Below the pieces are notes generated by a model. The model was not told the DNA's origin. It worked only from the letters and a program-made list of their open reading frames with translations, and did no database searches. The position numbers and the translations under genes were made by a program. From contig NZ_ATZJ01000026.1 of the NCBI RefSeq assembly GCF_000428145.1, forward strand, positions 1 through 53,843: a stretch of 53,843 nt of DNA, given 5' to 3'. This stretch comes from Chitinilyticum litopenaei DSM 21440 (GTDB lineage Bacteria; Pseudomonadota; Gammaproteobacteria; Burkholderiales; Chitinibacteraceae). Position 1 is the first letter of the stretch; each line of letters starts with the position of its first letter. This document shows, one piece after another, positions 7,611 to 15,440 of the stretch.

Positions 7611-9308
7611 CTAGCGGTAGCTTACTCCGGAGCGCCGCACGCTGGCCTGTCGGGCGTAGCCCAGCTTGTTCAGCCGCCAGCGGATATTCCACAGCGCCGC
7701 CATCGGCTGTGCAACCTTGGGGCCGACGATGACTTCGGTCTTGCCGCTACTGAACAAGAACGGCGGCGTTTCGCAATACAGGCAGCCGGGGTGGCGCTCG
7801 TCGGCCTTGATGCGCGGGTCGCCAATGTGCAGCACCCGCAGCGCGCGCACTTCCTTCTCGGTCGAATACTGCTCGTCCTTGTACAGGTAGAGCAGCTCCA
7901 GCAGGATCGCCGCCATGCACGACGACACGCGGTTTTTCAGCGCCTGGTTGTCGAGTTGGTCTCGCAGTTGCTCGACGCGTTCGATGGGCGCTGCGAGCCG
8001 TTTCAGTGTTGCAGCGATTTCCTTGTCGCCATAGCGGATTTCATACAGCGGTGGTGGCTGATCATGGGCTGGCTCGCTGGGTGTTCTGGATTGTGTATCG
8101 CCGTTTGTGCTTTGCGACAAAAAGGCTTCGTGATTGGCTCGGCTTAGCATCGTGCGTAAAGCATCCTGCTCACTCATGTTTGGTGTGAAGGTTAGGCAAA
8201 ATCCGTCGCCGTCACGGCCGTAAGCGCGCCACAGGTCCAGCCGGTCCGATTCTTTGGTGAGCGACGTGACGAAAACGGAAGGCAGGATGCTGATACTGTC
8301 AGGGCAATAGTCGAATTGCGAATGATAGTGGCGGTCGATTAGTGTTTTCAGTTTTGCGCTGGTTTTTGCTGTTTGATGCTCTTCCTCTAATGCAACCGCC
8401 TTGGGTTTGACTTCAAGCAGTCGACGCCCTTCGGTGGGGTCGTTCATGTAATCGACATGGTACTGGCGCAAGCAGTTGCCGCCAGGCTTAGGCTGTCCGT
8501 TTGGGTCGACGCTCAGGATGCTTTCTATGGCTTCCCAGCGCGTGAAGTGCGACAGTGGAATTGCTTTCTTGACTCGATGTTCTTCGCGGATGGTAAAAAA
8601 AACAAATTCCAGTTTGTCGAGTGCGTCTTGAAGTTCGCTGCATAGTTCCTGGGTAACGCCGGCCTGTTGCAGCTGGTTGCCTGTGTCCGAAATGAGTTGG
8701 TTGGAAAAGTACAGATGCGCATGCGGGTCTCCAGCTTCATGTGCTTTGGCAAACCAGTATTGTGCCTTGTCCAAACGCTTGTCACCCAGTGCACCACTCT
8801 TGTAGAGCAGGGCCAAGTTCAGCATGGCTAGGGTGTTACCAAGGTCGATAGCTTGTAAGAGTCGTTCTTCTGCTTTGGGGTAGTCTGGTTTCCCAAGTTC
8901 ACCGCGAATGTACATAAAAGCAATACCAACCATCGCTTCAGGCAGGTTTTGTTCAATTGCTAATTCATACAGTTTTGCAGCTTGTATGTAATCCGGTTCG
9001 CCAAGTCGGCCGTCATGATATAGCGAGGCCAAGTTGAACATAGAGGCTGCATGGCCTTGCTTGATCGCCTGTTTGTAAAATTCTTCGGCTTTTCGGTAAT
9101 TGGGTTTACCAAGTTGGCCGGATTGATGCATCAGCGCCAGATTGAACATTGCGGCAGGATGCCCCAGCTCCGCAGCCTGCTCATACAGTTTTGCTGCTTC
9201 GGCAAGATCGGTTGGACTGGCACCGTCGTGGTCAAGAGCCAGTGCCTGCTGGAAAAGGGCTTCCGCCTGTTCGTGCGGGGATGGGGTTGGCTGTGCTGTA
9301 TCGTTCAT
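7611..9308 (-). CDS. Sel1-repeat protein with C-terminal DUF2971 domain
   Basis: The 565-residue protein has two parts. Residues about 15-200 hold at least five Sel1-like repeats of 36-37 residues, with the pattern A-KLYEQAAELGHPAAMFNLA. Residues about 250-530 match DUF2971, seen in HFTRWEAIESILS, the YMNDPTEGRRLLEV segment, RLDLWRAYGRDGDGFCLTF and DERHPGCLYCE. No signal peptide is present, so it is probably cytoplasmic. DUF2971 has no proven function. The ATG at 9308 (MNDTAQP) is chosen over a TTG at 9371; no strong ribosome site precedes it. The Sel1 half is visibly AT-richer than its neighbours, which suggests separate acquisition. Confidence 0.8.
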   Translation of the reverse strand: MNDTAQPTPSPHEQAEALFQQALALDHDGASPTDLAEAAKLYEQAAELGHPAAMFNLALMHQSGQLGKPNYRKAEEFYKQAIKQGHAASMFNLASLYHDGRLGEPDYIQAAKLYELAIEQNLPEAMVGIAFMYIRGELGKPDYPKAEERLLQAIDLGNTLAMLNLALLYKSGALGDKRLDKAQYWFAKAHEAGDPHAHLYFSNQLISDTGNQLQQAGVTQELCSELQDALDKLEFVFFTIREEHRVKKAIPLSHFTRWEAIESILSVDPNGQPKPGGNCLRQYHVDYMNDPTEGRRLLEVKPKAVALEEEHQTAKTSAKLKTLIDRHYHSQFDYCPDSISILPSVFVTSLTKESDRLDLWRAYGRDGDGFCLTFTPNMSEQDALRTMLSRANHEAFLSQSTNGDTQSRTPSEPAHDQPPPLYEIRYGDKEIAATLKRLAAPIERVEQLRDQLDNQALKNRVSSCMAAILLELLYLYKDEQYSTEKEVRALRVLHIGDPRIKADERHPGCLYCETPPFLFSSGKTEVIVGPKVAQPMAALWNIRWRLNKLGYARQASVRRSGVSYR

Positions 9309-9494
9309 GCTGGCCGTGCCGTGTGAATTCGCAATGCCGGCAAGCATACGGAGTGCGCTGGTCTCGCGCAAACACAGTGTCAGTCATGTGCGGGGTGGGT
9401 GCTTGTTGGTGTGCCTGCCTGATGGGTATTGCCACGCAGCCATTCACTTCAAAGGGTTGTAGCTACATACCCGTCGTGGCTTGTTGTGCTGTGC

Positions 9495-10238
9495 TCAGTC
9501 CGCGAGCCAGATCAGACTGGCCATCCTGCCGGTTTGCTGGTCGCGACGGTAGGAGAAGAAGCGTTCGCTGTCGCTGACCGTGCACAGGCCGCCGCCGTAA
9601 ATGGCACGGATGCCGGCGGCATTCAGGCGCTGGCGCGCAAGCAGGTAGATGTCGGCCAGCCATTTGCCTGGCGTGGCTGCCGGCCGGAAGGCGGCGGCGG
9701 CGTTGGCGTCATGCGCCATGAAGGCATCGCGTACCTCGCTGCCGACTTCAAAGGCATCCGGCCCGATGGCGGGCCCGAGCCAGGCGAGGATGTCGCCCGC
9801 TGCGGTCTGCATTGCGGCGACGGTGGCTTCCAGAACGCCATTGCACAGGCCGCGCCAGCCGGCATGCGCGCCGGCGACCACCGTACCGGCGCGGTCGCAG
9901 AACAGCACCGGCAGGCAATCGGCCGTCATGATGGCGCATACAGTATTGGGGATGCGGCTGAAGCTTGCGTCAGCATTGGGCTGTGGCTGCATACCCGCAA
10001 TATTCATGACTGCCGTGCCATGCACCTGATTCAGCCAGGCCGGCTCGCTTGGCAGGTGGCGGGCCAGCAGGGCGCGGTTGGCGGCGACGTGGGCCGCTGC
10101 GTCACCGACATGCGTACCCAGGTTGAGGCTGGCGTAGGGCGGCGGGCTGATGCCGCCCAGTCGCGTGGTCTGCAGCGCGCGCACGCAGGCGGGCGCGGGC
10201 CAGTCGGGAACGAGCAGGCCGGCTTCAGTCACGGACAT
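9495..10238 (-). CDS. pgeF: Peptidoglycan-editing / purine nucleoside phosphorylase family protein PgeF (YfiH)
   Basis: The 247-residue protein belongs to the multicopper-oxidase-like YfiH/LACC1 family. Some members remove wrongly added L-serine from peptidoglycan precursors; others act on purine nucleosides. Family motifs are visible: QVHGTAV, MTADCLPVLFCD, AGAHAGWRGLCNGV and a C-terminal GGGLCTVSD. These supply the zinc-binding Cys and His residues. The ATG at 10238 overlaps the rluD stop by 14 bases, so it is coupled to rluD. rluD-pgeF is a common pair in proteobacteria. Longer in-frame upstream starts lie inside rluD and are rejected. Confidence 0.92.
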   Translation of the reverse strand: MSVTEAGLLVPDWPAPACVRALQTTRLGGISPPPYASLNLGTHVGDAAAHVAANRALLARHLPSEPAWLNQVHGTAVMNIAGMQPQPNADASFSRIPNTVCAIMTADCLPVLFCDRAGTVVAGAHAGWRGLCNGVLEATVAAMQTAAGDILAWLGPAIGPDAFEVGSEVRDAFMAHDANAAAAFRPAATPGKWLADIYLLARQRLNAAGIRAIYGGGLCTVSDSERFFSYRRDQQTGRMASLIWLAD

Positions 10239-11280
10239 AGATGATTTCGCAGTCATGATCGTCGTCTTCGTCGTCCCAGTCGTCGTCGCCTTCGTCATCG
10301 GGATGGGCGTCAAAGCGCAGCGCGGCGAGCAGGTTTTCAAAATCCTGCGGGATGGGCGCTTTCCACTGCATGGTCTTGCCGCTTTCCGGGTGCACGAGCG
10401 CCAGCTTTCTGGCGTGCAGCGCCTGGCGCTGGAAGTCGTCCAGCGCCAGTTCCACCTCGGGAGAAACCTTGACCGGCCGGGCGTTGTAGGTCGAGTCGGC
10501 GGCCAGTGGATGACCGATGTGGGCCATGTGCACGCGAATCTGGTGGGTGCGCCCGGTCTCCAGCTGGCATTCGACCAGCGTGTGCGCACTGAAGCGCTCC
10601 AGGACGCGGTAATGCGTGACGGCGGGTTTGCCGCCGTGCACCACCGCCATTTTCACGCGGTCGCGCAGGTGGCGGCCGATCGGGGCATCGACGGTGCCGT
10701 CGCTGGCAATCGCCCCCTGCGCGACGGCCAGATAGTGCCGCTTGACGGTGCGGGCCTGCAGTTGCTGGACCAGATGGTTTTGCGCGGCCAGCGTGCGCGC
10801 CACCACCATCAGGCCGCTGGTGTCCTTGTCGAGCCGGTGCACGATGCCGGCGCGCGGCACGCTTTTGAGTTCGGGATAGTGAAACAGCAGGGCATTGAGC
10901 AGGGTGCCCGACCAGTTGCCGCTGCCGGGGTGCACGACGAGGCCGGCGGGCTTGTTGATGATCAGGATGGCGCTGTCCGCATACAGGACGTCGAGCGGGA
11001 TGTCTTCCGGCTGGAAGGCAATTTCGTCGGGATCGGGGCGGGCGTCCACGCTGAGCGCCTCGCCGCCCCAGAGTTTGTGCTTCGGGGTGGTGACGGTCTG
11101 GCCGTCGACCGTGACCTGACCGTCCTTGATCCACTGGGCAAGCCGGCTGCGGGAAAAATCGGGGAGCAGTTGCGCCAGCGCGGCGTCCAGCCGCATGCCG
11201 GCGCAGTCGGCCGGAACAGCAAGGACACGGCGGTCAACTATCTCGCTATAATCGTCGAGTTCGTAATCAGGATGCATCAT
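10225..11280 (-). CDS. rluD: 23S rRNA pseudouridine synthase RluD
   Basis: RluD makes pseudouridines 1911, 1915 and 1917 in helix 69 of 23S rRNA. The 351-residue protein has an S4 RNA-binding domain (about 20-80, with SRSRLAQWIKDGQVTVDG). The RluA-type catalytic domain holds the aspartate motif RAGIVHRLDKDTSGLMVVA and the RTHQIRVHMAHIGHPL signature. The C-terminus is a very acidic tail (residues 325-345, DDEGDDDWDDEDDDHD), which is unusual in degree. Start codons at 11280 and 11277 are both possible. Both overlap the bamD start on the other strand, so each gene's promoter must lie inside the other gene. Confidence 0.93.
   Translation of the reverse strand: MMHPDYELDDYSEIVDRRVLAVPADCAGMRLDAALAQLLPDFSRSRLAQWIKDGQVTVDGQTVTTPKHKLWGGEALSVDARPDPDEIAFQPEDIPLDVLYADSAILIINKPAGLVVHPGSGNWSGTLLNALLFHYPELKSVPRAGIVHRLDKDTSGLMVVARTLAAQNHLVQQLQARTVKRHYLAVAQGAIASDGTVDAPIGRHLRDRVKMAVVHGGKPAVTHYRVLERFSAHTLVECQLETGRTHQIRVHMAHIGHPLAADSTYNARPVKVSPEVELALDDFQRQALHARKLALVHPESGKTMQWKAPIPQDFENLLAALRFDAHPDDEGDDDWDDEDDDHDCEIIYVRD
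11247..11252 (+). promoter_or_regulatory. Probable -10 box of bamD
   Basis: A perfect TATAAT lies 26 bases before the bamD ATG, inside the first codons of rluD on the opposite strand. A transcript from here would have a leader of about 20 bases that contains the AGGA ribosome site. No good -35 hexamer is seen 17 bases upstream (GACACG). Confidence 0.55.
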
Positions 11281-12082
11281 GAGAACCATTCTACCGCGTT
11301 TCCTGCTGTCCGCTTGTGCCCTTGCGCTGATCACCGCCTGCTCGTCGACCCCCGTGCAGGAGGAAGACAAGACCCGTGGCTGGACGGCCGACAAGATTTT
11401 CAATGAAGCCAAGTCCGAGCAGGCCGCGCGGAACTGGGTCGAATCGAACAAGCTGCTGGAAAAGCTCGAGGCCCGCTATCCCTATGGCCGCTACGCCCAG
11501 CAGGCCCAGCTGGAAATGGCCTTCAACCACTACAAGGATGAAGACCCGGTGCTGGCGCTGGCCGCCATCGACCGCTTCATCAAGCAAAATCCGGCGCACC
11601 CGAGCATGGATTACGCGCTCTATCTGAAGGGCCTGGTGAATTTCAATGACCGCCAGGGGTTCCTGTCGATGGCCGTACCGCAGGACATGTCGCAGCGCGA
11701 TCCGCAGGCCGCGCGCGAGTCCTATGCCGCCTTCCGCGAGCTGCTGACGCGTTATCCGGAAAGCAAGTACGCCAGTGACGGCGAAATCCGCATGCGCTAC
11801 CTGATCGGCGTGCTGGCCAAGTATGAGCTGCACGTGGCGCGCTACTACTTCAAGCGTGGTGCCTATCTGGCTGCCGCCAACCGCAGCGCCGCCGTGGTCA
11901 GCAATTTCCCCAACACCAAGCAGGTCGAAATGGCGCTGGGCATGATGGTGCAGTCCTATGACAGGCTTGGCATGGCCACCCTGCGTGATGATGCGCTGCG
12001 CGTACTGAAGCAGAACTTCCCGCAAAGCACGGCGGACAAGGATGACTTCACCTACGATCCGGACTGGTGGAAGCCGGTTTGA
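11279..12082 (+). CDS. bamD: Outer-membrane assembly lipoprotein BamD (ComL)
   Basis: BamD is the essential lipoprotein partner of BamA in the complex that inserts beta-barrel proteins into the outer membrane. The 267-residue protein starts with a lipoprotein signal peptide ending in the lipobox LITAC, so Cys21 is lipidated. TPR-like helices follow (IFNEAKSEQAARNWVESNKL, AQLEMAFNHYKDEDPVLALA, FIKQNPAHPSMDYALYLKGL). Family length is about 245-270. The ATG at 11279 follows AGGA by seven bases. It overlaps the start of rluD head to head, an order also known from Neisseria, where the gene is called comL. Confidence 0.95.
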   Translation: MRTILPRFLLSACALALITACSSTPVQEEDKTRGWTADKIFNEAKSEQAARNWVESNKLLEKLEARYPYGRYAQQAQLEMAFNHYKDEDPVLALAAIDRFIKQNPAHPSMDYALYLKGLVNFNDRQGFLSMAVPQDMSQRDPQAARESYAAFRELLTRYPESKYASDGEIRMRYLIGVLAKYELHVARYYFKRGAYLAAANRSAAVVSNFPNTKQVEMALGMMVQSYDRLGMATLRDDALRVLKQNFPQSTADKDDFTYDPDWWKPV

Positions 12083-12112
12083 TGATCCGGTGAAAAAAAT
12101 GAGGGCGCGTGC

Positions 12113-12141
12113 TTGACAGGGGTTTAATCACCCTCTATCAT
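12113..12141 (+). promoter_or_regulatory. Sigma-70 promoter of the tRNA-Ala/Glu array
   Basis: TTGACA (12113-12118) is separated by 17 bases from TATCAT (12136-12141). The bases after the -10 are GC-rich (GCGCAGC), typical of stringently controlled stable-RNA promoters. The first tRNA starts 14 bases later. Confidence 0.85.
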
Positions 12142-12155
12142 GCGCAGCTCTTGTC

Positions 12156-12231
<76 letters not shown>

Positions 12232-12282
12232 AGACCAAATTACACAGATTGCGTTGCTTTTGATTGTTGGCAGCACAGTTTT

Positions 12283-12358
12283 GTCCCCATCGTCTAGAGG
12301 CCTAGGACACCGCCCTTTCACGGCGATAACCGGGGTTCGAATCCCCGTGGGGACGCCA
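12283..12358 (+). tRNA. tRNA-Glu (TTC), copy 1
   Basis: The 76-base gene has acceptor stem GTCCCCA/TGGGGAC, the anticodon TTC at 12317-12319 and an encoded CCA end. It is second in the array. Confidence 0.97.
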
Positions 12359-12413
12359 AATTAGTCCGGCGTCGCAGCAAGACGCAAGACGCAGGACAGG
12401 CCAGAACAATCGT

Positions 12414-12489
<76 letters not shown>

Positions 12490-12515
12490 CTTTGACACAC
12501 AGGCAGTTTCTGTAT

Positions 12516-12591
12516 GTCCCCATCGTCTAGAGGCCTAGGACACCGCCCTTTCACGGCGATAACCGGGGTTCGAATCCCCGTGGGGACGCCA
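12516..12591 (+). tRNA. tRNA-Glu (TTC), copy 2
   Basis: This gene is identical to the first tRNA-Glu, with anticodon TTC at 12550-12552 and encoded CCA. It is the last gene of the array; a terminator follows within 35 bases. Confidence 0.97.
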
Positions 12592-12622
12592 CGATAACTG
12601 ATGTGAACTGCAGTACAATGAG

Positions 12623-12645
12623 AAGCCGGCGCAAGCCGGCTTTTT
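12623..12645 (+). terminator. Intrinsic terminator of the tRNA-Ala/Glu array
   Basis: A perfect eight-pair stem AAGCCGGC/GCCGGCTT closes a GCAA tetraloop and runs into five T bases. It lies between the last tRNA and the asparaginase start. Confidence 0.85.
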
Positions 12646-12674
12646 CATTTTCAGCCTGGCAAAAAGGATGGGGC

Positions 12675-13616
12675 ATGCAGCGGGTCTTCTGTCTTTATAC
12701 CGGTGGCACCATCGGTTGCGTTCCTGGGGCCGACGGCTTGCGCCCCGCTCCGGATGGCATGGCCGAGCGCCTTGCCACCGAGGCCGGGGCGCTTGGTTGT
12801 GCGCTGAGTTTTGCTGCCTTGCCCGAGCTGCTCGACTCCTCCTGCATGCTGCCGGCCGACTGGCATGCAATTGCCTGTCGCGTGGCTACCGCGCTGGCTG
12901 AGCATGATGCGGTGCTCGTGCTGCACGGCACTGATACGATGGCCTATACGGCGGCGGCCCTCAGTTTCCTGCTGGATGGCCTGGCGCGGCCGGTGGTGCT
13001 GACCGGTTCGCAGCGTCCATGGGGGCAAGAGGGCAGTGATGCACCGGCGAATGTCCGTTTGGCGCTGGAAAGTGCGCTGGCGGGGCAGGCGGGCGTCTGG
13101 CTGGCCTTTGGTGGCAAGCTGCTGCCGGGGCGTCATGTGCACAAGGTGGCGGCCGATGCCGATGACGCCTTTGCTGCCCCTAATGCCCCGGTGTCTCCGC
13201 TGGCGGAGGTGATGCCGCACCCTGCGCCCCTGCGTGTGAGGGCGCTGGATCCGACCTTGCGGGTGCTGGCTGTGCGCCTGTATCCCGGCTCGGCCGCCTG
13301 GCTCGCTGCGGCGCTGCGCCATGATCCGCCGGATGCCCTGCTGCTGGAATGTTATGGCACTGGCAACCTGCCCGACGATCCGGCGCTGGCGGTGGTGTTG
13401 CGTGAACTGGCGGGGGGCATTCCTCTGGTGGCCTGCAGCCAGTGCCTGTCCGGCGAAGTACAGCTGGGGCGTTACCAGGCGGGTAGCCTGCTGGCAGAGC
13501 TTGGCGCGTTGCCGGCGGGACGGCTGGGGGCGCCGGCCTGCCTGGCCCAGCTGCATGTGCTGCTGTCCACCAGTCGTGATGCTGCCGAGCTGCGGCAGCT
13601 CTGGCAGACAGGCTGA
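12675..13616 (+). CDS. L-asparaginase / glutaminase family protein
   Basis: The 313-residue enzyme hydrolyses L-asparagine to aspartate and ammonia. The first catalytic threonine is T9 in LYTGGTIG. The second motif is LHGTDTM at residues 83-89, with T86 and D87. No signal peptide is present, so this is a cytoplasmic form, similar to type I enzymes. The ATG at 12675 follows AAGGATGGGG. Upstream in-frame ATGs at 12603 and 12618 lie in or before the tRNA terminator and are rejected. The tail of the protein is less conserved, with an LLECYGTGNLPDD segment typical of the C-terminal domain. The gene seems monocistronic. Confidence 0.9.
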   Translation: MQRVFCLYTGGTIGCVPGADGLRPAPDGMAERLATEAGALGCALSFAALPELLDSSCMLPADWHAIACRVATALAEHDAVLVLHGTDTMAYTAAALSFLLDGLARPVVLTGSQRPWGQEGSDAPANVRLALESALAGQAGVWLAFGGKLLPGRHVHKVAADADDAFAAPNAPVSPLAEVMPHPAPLRVRALDPTLRVLAVRLYPGSAAWLAAALRHDPPDALLLECYGTGNLPDDPALAVVLRELAGGIPLVACSQCLSGEVQLGRYQAGSLLAELGALPAGRLGAPACLAQLHVLLSTSRDAAELRQLWQTG

Positions 13617-13700
13617 TCTGCGGCTGCGGGCATTCCTTCCGGGGCGTGGTCGTGGTATAGTCCCGTTCTCATTGACGTTGCCTTGCGCAGCGGCTTCGAC

Positions 13701-13797
13701 GGCGGGTCTCCCCGCATGGCTAGAAGGTGAACCTGGTCAGGTCCGGAAGGAAGCAGCCACAGCTTTTGATGCCAGTGCCGGGGGTCGGGCTCGCCAC
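13701..13797 (+). ncRNA. ffs: 4.5S RNA, small bacterial signal recognition particle RNA
   Basis: The universal SRP domain is visible as CAGGTCCGGAAGGAAGCAG (13738-13756), with the GGAA tetraloop flanked by the asymmetric and symmetric loops that bind Ffh. The 5' and 3' ends pair (GGCGGG with CTCGCC), giving a hairpin of about 97 bases. A TATAGT at 13656-13661 could be its -10 box, which would give a longer precursor. The exact ends are approximate. In many related genomes ffs lies before dnaX; here a ppiC-type gene follows on the other strand. Confidence 0.93.
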
Positions 13798-13925
13798 CTT
13801 CCCCATATTTCATGCTGATTGTTCCACCCGCTGCGCATTGTTGAGCGCGGTCAAGGACGCTTGCGGGCAATCCGCGCAGAATACGTTACGCAAGCTGATG
13901 CTTCGTGTATCTCCAGTGGTAATTT

Positions 13926-13955
13926 CCGCCGCGTCTTTACGCGGCGGTTTTTTTT
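13926..13955 (+). terminator. Strong intrinsic terminator downstream of ffs
   Basis: A nine-pair stem CCGCCGCGT/ACGCGGCGG with a four-base loop is followed by eight T bases. It stops rightward transcription about 130 bases after the ffs end. Confidence 0.85.
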
Positions 13956-13976
13956 GCACGCCGCTGCTGACGCACA

Positions 13977-14003
13977 AAGAAAAACCCCGCCGGGGCGGGG
14001 TTT
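13977..14003 (-). terminator. Intrinsic terminator of the yciB-yciI-bolA-ppiC operon
   Basis: The palindrome AAACCCCGCC/GGCGGGGTTT lies 19 bases past the ppiC stop. On the minus strand it runs into five T bases. Confidence 0.8.
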
Positions 14004-14021
14004 AGGCTGGCCTGGGCCGGT

Positions 14022-14819
14022 TTATTCAACCTTGGCTTTCTTGCTCAGCTCGTCGATCTGCTTTTGCACGGCTTGCTGCTGCATTTGCTGCTTGATCTGG
14101 TCCTTCACGTCCTTGAATTCCGGCGCCTTGTTTTCGCGCACGTCATCAACCTTGATGATGTGGAAGCCAAACTGCGACTTGACCGGCGCCTTGCTGATCT
14201 GGCCCTTGCCCATGGCGGCCAGGGCGTCGGCGAATTCCTTCACGAACAGCTGCGGGTTGACCCAGTCGCCCTGCGGGCCGTTCAGCTCGCCGCCCTGAGT
14301 CGCGCTGGTCTTGTCGATGGACTTGCTCTTGGCCAGATCTTCGAACTTCTTGCCCTTTTTCAGCTCGGCCAGGATCGCGTTGGCTTCGGCTTCATCCTTC
14401 ACCAGAATGTGGCGGGCCTTGAATACCTTGCCGCTGGCGCTGGCCTTCATCTTGTCGTATTCGGCCTTCACGTCGGCATCGCTCACCTGAGCCTTGCTCA
14501 TGTAATCGTTGATCAGTGCGCCGACCAGCAGTTGCTGCTTGGCCAGTTCCATGCCGCTCAGGTAGTCGGCGCTCTTGTCGATGCCGCGCTTTTGCGCTTC
14601 CTGCGCCAGAATTTCTTCCTGGATCAGCTTTTCCTTGATGCGTGTGCGCAGTTCCGGGCTGTCCTTTTGGCCGCGCTGGGTCAGTTGCTTGATGACCGCA
14701 TTCATGCGGCTGTCCGGAATGGCCACGCCATTGACGGTGGCGACGGCGGCAAAGCCGGTGGTGCTCAGGGCCAGCAGGCCGCCAGCAAGGGCGAGGGAAA
14801 TACGTTTTTGCGTAAACAT
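14022..14819 (-). CDS. Periplasmic parvulin-type peptidyl-prolyl cis-trans isomerase
   Basis: The 265-residue protein begins with a signal peptide (KRISLALAGGLLALSTTGFA, cleavage after AA). A SurA-N-like chaperone region follows (KLIQEEILAQEAQKRGIDKS). The parvulin domain spans about 130-225, with KARHILVKDEAEANAIL, FEDLAKSKSIDKTSATQGGE and QFGFHIIKVDDVRENKAP. It assists folding of exported proteins in the periplasm. The C-terminal tail is rich in lysine and glutamine. It is the last gene of a four-gene operon, 41 bases after bolA. PpiC, PrsA-like and Cbf2-like names are used for this family; the exact orthologue is not decided. Confidence 0.9.
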   Translation of the reverse strand: MFTQKRISLALAGGLLALSTTGFAAVATVNGVAIPDSRMNAVIKQLTQRGQKDSPELRTRIKEKLIQEEILAQEAQKRGIDKSADYLSGMELAKQQLLVGALINDYMSKAQVSDADVKAEYDKMKASASGKVFKARHILVKDEAEANAILAELKKGKKFEDLAKSKSIDKTSATQGGELNGPQGDWVNPQLFVKEFADALAAMGKGQISKAPVKSQFGFHIIKVDDVRENKAPEFKDVKDQIKQQMQQQAVQKQIDELSKKAKVE

Positions 14820-14860
14820 GCAGTTTCCTTTGTATTGCGCTCAGGCAGGGCCTGGGTGGG

Positions 14861-15121
14861 TTAGAACTCGTCCGGGGTCAGCGCCCGGATGCTGAGTGCG
14901 TGAATGCGGTGCGGCATCAGATCCTTGAGGAGATCCTTGACCATGCGGTGCCGGTCCAGCAGGCGCTGGCCAGCAAAGGCCGACGACACCAGCAGCAGAT
15001 TGAAATGACCGCCGCCGCCATTGCCGGCATGGCCGGCGTGGGCAGCGCTGTCGTCCTCGATCAGCAGCTCCTGGGCTGCCAGCGGCGCCAGGCGGGTACG
15101 GATTTCGTCTTCCAGCGTCAT
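14861..15121 (-). CDS. bolA: BolA/IbaG family protein
   Basis: The 86-residue protein has the BolA fold pattern: an N-terminal helix with LEDEIRTRLAPL, a central GGGGHFNLLLVSSAFAGQRL strand-helix and RHRMVKDLLKDLMPHRIHAL. BolA proteins bind monothiol glutaredoxins through a shared 2Fe-2S cluster and affect iron regulation and cell shape. The insert AAHAGHAGNGGGGH is rich in His and Gly and supplies possible ligands. The ATG at 15121 lies next to the stop of yciI, so the genes are coupled. Confidence 0.92.
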   Translation of the reverse strand: MTLEDEIRTRLAPLAAQELLIEDDSAAHAGHAGNGGGGHFNLLLVSSAFAGQRLLDRHRMVKDLLKDLMPHRIHALSIRALTPDEF

Positions 15122-15122
15122 G

Positions 15123-15425
15123 TCAGGGGAAAACCTGCTTGAACGGCTTGACGATCACGTCGGCGTAGACGCCGCAGCTGCGGTAGGGGTCGGCAGCGGC
15201 CCAGGCCTGCGCTTCGGCAAGCGAGGCGAATTCGGCGACGATCAGGCTGCCGGAAAAGCCGGCCGGGCCGGGGTCGCTGCTGTCGATGGCGGGGAAGGGG
15301 CCGGCCAGCACGAGGCGGCCGGCATCTTGCAGGGCCTGCAGGCGCGCGAGGTGTGCCGGACGGCTGGCCTGGCGCTGGGCCAGCGAGTTGGCCACGTCGG
15401 TGCCGATGATGCTGTAAAGGGGCAT
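15123..15425 (-). CDS. yciI: YciI family protein
   Basis: The 100-residue protein is a dimeric alpha-beta barrel of the YciI family, ferredoxin-like in fold. Visible family features are the conserved RPAHLARLQALQDAGRLVLA, with the probable active-site His, then GPFP and SGSLIVAEFASLAEAQAWAA. Its reaction is not known; a related domain occurs in muconolactone-type lyases. In E. coli yciI also lies near yciB. The ATG at 15425 lies 15 bases after the yciB stop. Confidence 0.92.
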   Translation of the reverse strand: MPLYSIIGTDVANSLAQRQASRPAHLARLQALQDAGRLVLAGPFPAIDSSDPGPAGFSGSLIVAEFASLAEAQAWAAADPYRSCGVYADVIVKPFKQVFP

Positions 15426-15440
15426 GGATGATCCGGGATG

